64,000 bases of DNA from Parietaria judaica. Taxonomy: Eukaryota; Streptophyta; Magnoliopsida; Rosales; Urticaceae. Of this stretch, positions 59,060 through 64,000 are shown piece after piece. Within the stretch, counting starts at the first letter, position 1. Each line of letters begins with the position of its first letter. Under the pieces are notes generated by a model. It saw nothing but the letters and a program-made list of their open reading frames with translations, made no database searches and was not told the DNA's origin. The position numbers and the translations under genes were made by a program. The stretch is taken from NCBI GenBank assembly GCA_954871525.1, contig OX940870.1, forward strand, positions 15,345,501-15,409,500, given 5' to 3'.

Positions 59060-59213
59060 ACCGAGGGCCTAAAAGCAATTAAATATAGTTAATTTGGACC
59101 TTGGTATGAATCGTGTGATGATGTGGCCTCCATGGAGTCCTTATGAGCTTCTCATTGTGCCATAGGGACTATAGGCATGTTGCCACACGTCCAAGGGGCT
59201 GCTTTGAGGTGCT

Positions 59214-59544
59214 TGTCACACCCCTTAAGTCAAGGTAGGACTGGGGTGGGACAAGTCTTGTCGGGGAAACCATCGCTAGGTTAAATCCGGGTAGAATGTC
59301 GAAGTGTGAGGGTATATTAGGCGGCCTTTGGTAATGAAGGGCTAGGCGACAATGGCAGGTCTCAAGACTTTCCATCCCGTTATCTGTGGCGTAGTGCTGG
59401 TCGGGAGCTGAAGCCGCTCTCCTGATGAACCCAAGGCACGGTGAAACCAGCGATGGCGACAAAGTGTGGATGGCTGACTCGGTTAACAGACTTACCAAGT
59501 GCCGCATGGGCGTCTTGCGGGTGTGCCCGCTTAAGCTTGTGACA
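59214..59544. mobile_element. 331-bp LTR-like insertion in the left LTR
   Basis: The sequence TGTCACACCCC...CTTGTGACA interrupts the LTR. The other LTR copy at about 63858 reads straight through (GAGGTGCCTCACC). The flanks GTGCT (59209-59213) and GTGCC (59545-59549) are a 5-bp duplication with one change. TG...CA ends plus a 5-bp TSD suggest a solo LTR of a small retroelement; no coding sequence. Confidence 0.75.
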
Positions 59545-59759
59545 GTGCCTCACCTCAAAATAAAAGAAAATAAATCATTTTCCTTTAATTTAATTACCAC
59601 TTTAGACCTTTTGTTTTTTGTTTTTTTATCTCATGTAAATGGGCTCCCGGGGTGTTTCGATTACTTAATCAACATAGATAGAAATAAAATTAACTTAACT
59701 CCTTTAATTAATTAATTTTTCTTGTTTTCAAAAACACCCGTAACATTAACCCCCCTCGT

Positions 59760-60660
59760 TTTACGAGGACTTCAGACTCCGTAAAACTTATTAATTAGGC
59801 GATGACTCACTTTGGGTAAAAATGCCGCTTTGCTTGAAGACCACGCGTAAGTCCTTTTCCCTTTCCTCTTTATTTTTGCAATTTTGTTTTACAGTTTTTC
59901 GTCATCCTTGGAGAGCGATTTCTCCCAATCCGGTTGCCAGATCGATGAGTTCTTTGGCCCAAATCGTAACAGGCGGGAAGAGCTCTACGAAATTCAAGAA
60001 TTTTTTGGAAAATATTGTTGATTTGAGTGCAAACTTTGAGCCGCTAGGAACCCCTTTGTCCACCGAAACTCATATGGGTTTTACGCTTCCCGGAGCTTCG
60101 TCGGAGTTCACCGCCGCCGTCGATGGTTACCCTCGTGCGTGACAGGGGGAAGCACATCCATCCATGCTTGTGGGATATCCGGACGGCACCATGGAGGTCG
60201 AAGATCAGGTGGTGGGAGTTGGCTTTTCTCGTGGCGCCAGCACCGAGCTCGCTTGCAGCGGGGAATGCTCGGGGTGGAGCTCGTCGAATTCCGGCGCATC
60301 GGCTGGTTAGTAGCGTGGGAGAATGCAATGCTGGGGATATGTCGCGGGCGCCAATTCCGTGTGGGCTTCGTGCGGGCCGCTTCACTTCACTCGTTGCAGG
60401 TCTGGCGGCGTCTTTGTTGGTTACAAACGACGCTCTTTGGACCGGGCCCAACATCGTCTGTCGACTCTCCTTGGCCTAAAAATTCGTGCTTCTGGGTTCA
60501 GAAAAACTTGGCATGTCACTAACGTAAGTTTGAAACCTGGTTCCGTGATTCGTTATCGGGAGATCACGGGGTCCTACACCAGAGCGTTCGGGCCGTGTCA
60601 AGGACAAGAGTCGACGACCATGGTTATTCGAAACCTACATAGGATAGACCTAATATTGTC
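59760..60660. other. GC-rich interior of the minus-strand gypsy
   Basis: Open frames exist on both strands (for example 59822-60142 plus and 60044-60454 minus), but none shows a known motif. The T/C-rich run at 59850-59900 followed by GC-rich sequence resembles the layout at 37080-38035 in the other pol-less element. Confidence 0.35.
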
Positions 60661-60815
60661 GAGATTTTCTCCGAGACTCTCCTTATGGTTCACCTTTCTC
60701 TATAAAATAAAAGAAAACTAGGTCAGGGGAATGGGAGGGGATACCTCCCTATTCACCTCTAACGCTCAACATTAGAGATATATTTGTGAAGGGAATTAAG
60801 AACAGGGGATTTAAG

Positions 60816-63563
60816 TGTTGGAAATCGAAGGTATCAAGTCGACTTCCTTACCGCGATAATAGCCTCTGCGCCGTCCCGGTAACATTTAAAAATTCATTTT
60901 AAAGCGGAAATCTTGTTATCAGACCGACGACACGGATATCGGGTAACAACAAAACGAGATCTGATAAATATTTCGAATCTAATATTTTCATATTCATTAT
61001 TAATAATCTAGTCGAACAGGAAATAAATAGAAAGCAATAAATGGTTGCATTTATTTACCCAATGCATAAGGCCGTACCTCAACTGATGATTCCGGCTGCG
61101 CGTTCTGACTTGGGCAGGGCTCCGCCGGTGCTGAGGGAAACTCCCGTGATCTTCCGGGATATTCTTCTGGATTCCTCGCTACCGAAGCGTGGGCTTCGCT
61201 GGCAGGACTCCGTCGCAAAATTTAACTGACGATTCTTTTAAAGCTACCGGAGAAAAATATCTCCTAAGCCGAATCATAAGAGAGATCAGAAGCAGAAAAC
61301 TCGCAGACCCTAGAGAGAGAGGGAGAGCTCGAGTTTTTGCTCTAGGGAGAGGTGTGTAAAATGTGTAGAATCAGCTTCCTATTTATAGGCTCAAGCTGTA
61401 ACCGATTTGGAGATTTTCCCTCCCAATTTTCGAATTCTTTTAATTAAATATAAATAATTATTTCAATCCAATGATCCAGATTCAATCTCATCTAGATCCA
61501 ATGGATATAATTAATAAGAGATTTAATTAATTAAATAATACAAGATAAGATTAAAACATTTAATCTTATCATCATATTATATTTATTCAAATTATATTAT
61601 ATACATATATTTAAATTCGAATTTGTTAATGATTATCTAGATCCAATGGTTAGAATTAAATCTTAAACCAATCCAATGGATCAAATCAATTAGGGATAAA
61701 GTCAAATACCCTAGGGTTTTACAAAACCCTAATTCGAACTCTTATCTCAAATTTATTAGAATTTTAATATCATATATATAATATTAATTAATTTCTAATC
61801 CGACGGTTTAAAGATAAAATCTCAAAACCGATCCAACGGACAGAATTAATTAAGCAAATTCGAAATACCTAAACTTGGTCACCAAGTTTCAATTTCGAAT
61901 TACATTAGGGTTCAAATCAATTATCTCAATCCAACGGTTGATACTAAATCATAACCGATCCAATGGATTAAATTGATTTTAGGGTTTTTGCCAAGATACC
62001 AAACTTCAGGTACTATTGCCGCAAAAATAAAATCTTCAATTTCAGTGATTCGAAATTAACTAGGGTTTGTTATCTCCGAACCCTAATTCGAATATACACA
62101 TAAAATAATATATATATATATATATATTATTTATTTATCAATATAAATCCTTTAATTACTAATTATTTATTAATAAGATATTAATAATTAAATCCAAATA
62201 ATTAAATTATATTAATAAAGCCTGATCTCTTTATCACACATTAAATGTCATGGTGCAACACCATCATTTAAATTCGTGACATTTGATTTAATTTCATAGT
62301 CTATCGAACCGAGTCATAAACTTAGAAAATCCATAAATCACAAACCTTAAGTCAGAATGACTTGGTTCAAAAAGCAAAGTCGCTTAGAATTTAATTTAGA
62401 ACAACATTGTGCTGTTTGAAAATCTAAATTATAACTTTCTTTTTATCAGTTACTTTCGTGTACCAAAATATGATACTTTTGCCACGCTATCGATAAAACT
62501 ATCTGACGTCTGACACAGACTTGTCAGTTTTATAAGTCGAGCCAAATGATTAAACATTACCCAGAATGTATTTTAATCACGTACGTATCATCTGTTACGG
62601 AGCTATCCTGGGGACCATGGACCCGTATCACTTAAGCTCCAACGAACTGCTAGGTGTTCGTCAAACCTCGAAGTGATTCCACTATAGACCCGAGGCTGCA
62701 CTCTTTAGTGATACGGTATATATTATTCCCTTATATACAGCAGGGTGTCCATTAGATTCAATCAAATACCGATTATCGTCCTTTCACTTGATGACCCACA
62801 CATGAGCAGGCGGTTTATACCGTAATGCCCCTCAATGCATTTTCATCCTTGACTCAGCCAGTAATATTATGAGTAACCCACTTATGGTTTTGATTCATAA
62901 GTTGCGCACGGGTACCTCTCACTTCTCACCACTAACAACCAAGGGAATCATCATGACTCTGAAGAGAGCTGTGTGATGCCCATGTCTATGATCAAGCAAT
63001 CCTTACTACTGACTGTCATGTTCCCAAAATAATAGTGTTGGGAACAGCGGTTAAATCAAAGAGCAATCAAGCCAGCAGCTCGGACTCATGACCACTCAGG
63101 ACTTAGAACTAATATCCATTTGATCATCATTTTGCGACTCAACTACAAGTTGTCAGTGACGGTCTTATATGACAACTTCTCGAGTTTAAGTCAGGTCCAG
63201 TCCACTATGAAGACGCTTCATACTTAATGCACTTCTAGTGAGTGTAGACACACACAAAATCCAGAATAGGATTGTCACTTCAGTCACATTAATGACCTTA
63301 CCGATTAATGGGCTCCTACCCAATTAATCAGGTCACGGACATTTTAAGTTCATTTATTATGCTTATTAATTCTTCCTCACATGACTCTGTTGTGATAATA
63401 ATAACATAATTGCATCCTTTATGAACTAAGAAATCAAACATTCTATTTTACTCTACAGAAACTATAATAAGATTAACATAATAAGTATCATCTTTATTCA
63501 ACGACTTGTCATAATCTTTTACAAATGGATAAATATCTTATTTGAGGACACATATGTCCAACA
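60816..63563 (-). mobile_element. 2.75-kb solo LTR nested in a gypsy LTR
   Basis: The ends are TGTTGGAAATCG (left) and CATATGTCCAACA (right), so on the minus strand it starts TGTTGGACATATG and ends CCAACA. The flanks are exact TTAAG duplications (60811-60815 and 63564-63568). A CTATTTATAGG TATA-like box (minus) is near 61379. A fragment of the same LTR family is at 40085-41146. A short 62-codon ORF at 61041 is not conserved in the other copy. Confidence 0.88.
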
Positions 63564-64000
63564 TTAAGAGCTTATCCATATAGGAGAGCGTGAGAATTGA
63601 GAGCTTTCGGGAGTATTTTGTAGCTTGTTTTTCACCTTTTCTTCATAAAAAAAATTGGGTTTCTATTTATAGATGAATTTGGGGGCTCTTAATCAATTAA
63701 AATTTATCACCGAGGGCCTAAAAACAATTAAATATAGCTAATTTTGACCTTGGTGTGAATCGCGTGATGATGTGGCCTCCATGGAGTCCTTATGAACCTC
63801 TCATTGTGCCATAGGGACTATAGGCATGGTGCCACACGTCCAAGGGGCTGCTTTGAGGTGCCTCACCTCATAATTAAATCAATCAAATAAAAGAAAATAA
63901 ATAATTATCCTTTAATTTAACCACTTTAGACCTTTTGTTTTTTTTTATCTCATGTAAATGGGATCCCGGGGTGTTCCGATTAATTAATCAACGGAGATAG
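63564..64000 (-). repeat. right part of the gypsy 5' LTR, cut by the window end
   Basis: It continues the LTR beyond the nested solo LTR, with a TTTCTATTTATAGATG TATA-like box (63660 on) and then the part shared with 59060-59745. It reads GGTGCCTCACC where the left copy carries the 331-bp insertion. Confidence 0.85.

Larger units (their letters stand above)
59060..64000 (-). mobile_element. minus-strand gypsy element with both LTRs hit by later insertions; right end outside the window
   Basis: The 3' LTR (59060-59745, left end missing) and the 5' LTR share ACCGAGGGCCTAAAA, GATGATGTGGCCTCCATGGA and AAATGGG(C/A)TCCCGGGGTGTT. The 5' LTR is in two parts, about 60680-60815 and 63564 to the window end, split by a solo LTR. 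The purine tract before the 3' LTR reads TTAACCCCCCTCG on the plus strand (59746 on), as in the other gypsy copies. Only about 0.9 kb of GC-rich interior (59760-60660) remains, without gag or pol motifs. Confidence 0.82.

Noticed and set aside
61041..61229. A 62-codon gene inside the 2.75-kb solo LTR
   Set aside because: The related LTR fragment at 40085 does not keep this frame, and no motif is seen.

Overview
This is nuclear DNA of a flowering plant, most likely a dicot. It has spliced plant genes with GT/AG introns, AT-rich intergenic DNA, and a dense load of plant-type LTR retrotransposons (Ty1/copia and a Tat-like Ty3/gypsy group), hAT and Mutator-like DNA elements and tRNA-derived SINEs. 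The species cannot be read from the sequence.

Four host genes are supported. (1) 45-1198 (+): the last three exons of HMG-CoA reductase, cut by the window start. (2) 2403-2835 (+): a three-exon gene for a 99-residue, single-pass membrane protein that I do not recognise. (3) 8105-8821 (+): an AT-hook (AHL) protein with one coding exon. (4) 25491-30214 (-): a 13-exon gene for an ARID plus alpha-crystallin-like (HSP20-like) chromatin protein of 448 residues, reconstructed exon by exon with all phases agreeing. They do unrelated jobs and share no visible regulation.

The remainder is mobile DNA, much of it nested. At 9779-21969 a small TIR element is split by a gag-only gypsy element (9887-16043, TSD ATAAC) and a 5.3-kb copia element (16171-21484, TSD TCAAG). 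At 31065-34412 lies a 3.35-kb hAT transposon (TSD ATTGCTTC) whose transposase has lost its catalytic middle. At 34765-38788 a minus-strand, pol-less gypsy relative is followed by a truncated LTR, a gag fragment and an LTR fragment. At 41147-47265 a decayed Tat-like gypsy copy still shows gag, protease, RT, RNase H and integrase pieces. From 47427 to the end come hAT MITEs, solo LTRs of several families, a Mutator-like inverted-repeat element, a second SINE, and a minus-strand gypsy copy (59060 to beyond 64000) with a solo LTR nested in each of its two LTRs.

I see no new enzymatic or defence system. The most unusual signals are structural. One gypsy LTR family carries a short tandem array near its outer end, but the unit is 10 bp in one copy, 9 bp in another and 15/30 bp in a third, with unrelated sequences. 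A set of hAT elements shares nearly the same terminal motif, while each fills its subterminal regions with a different short repeated word. Pol-less gypsy elements carry the same ordered series of tandem-repeat blocks where pol would be. Many insertions keep exact target-site duplications, so the order of several events can be read.
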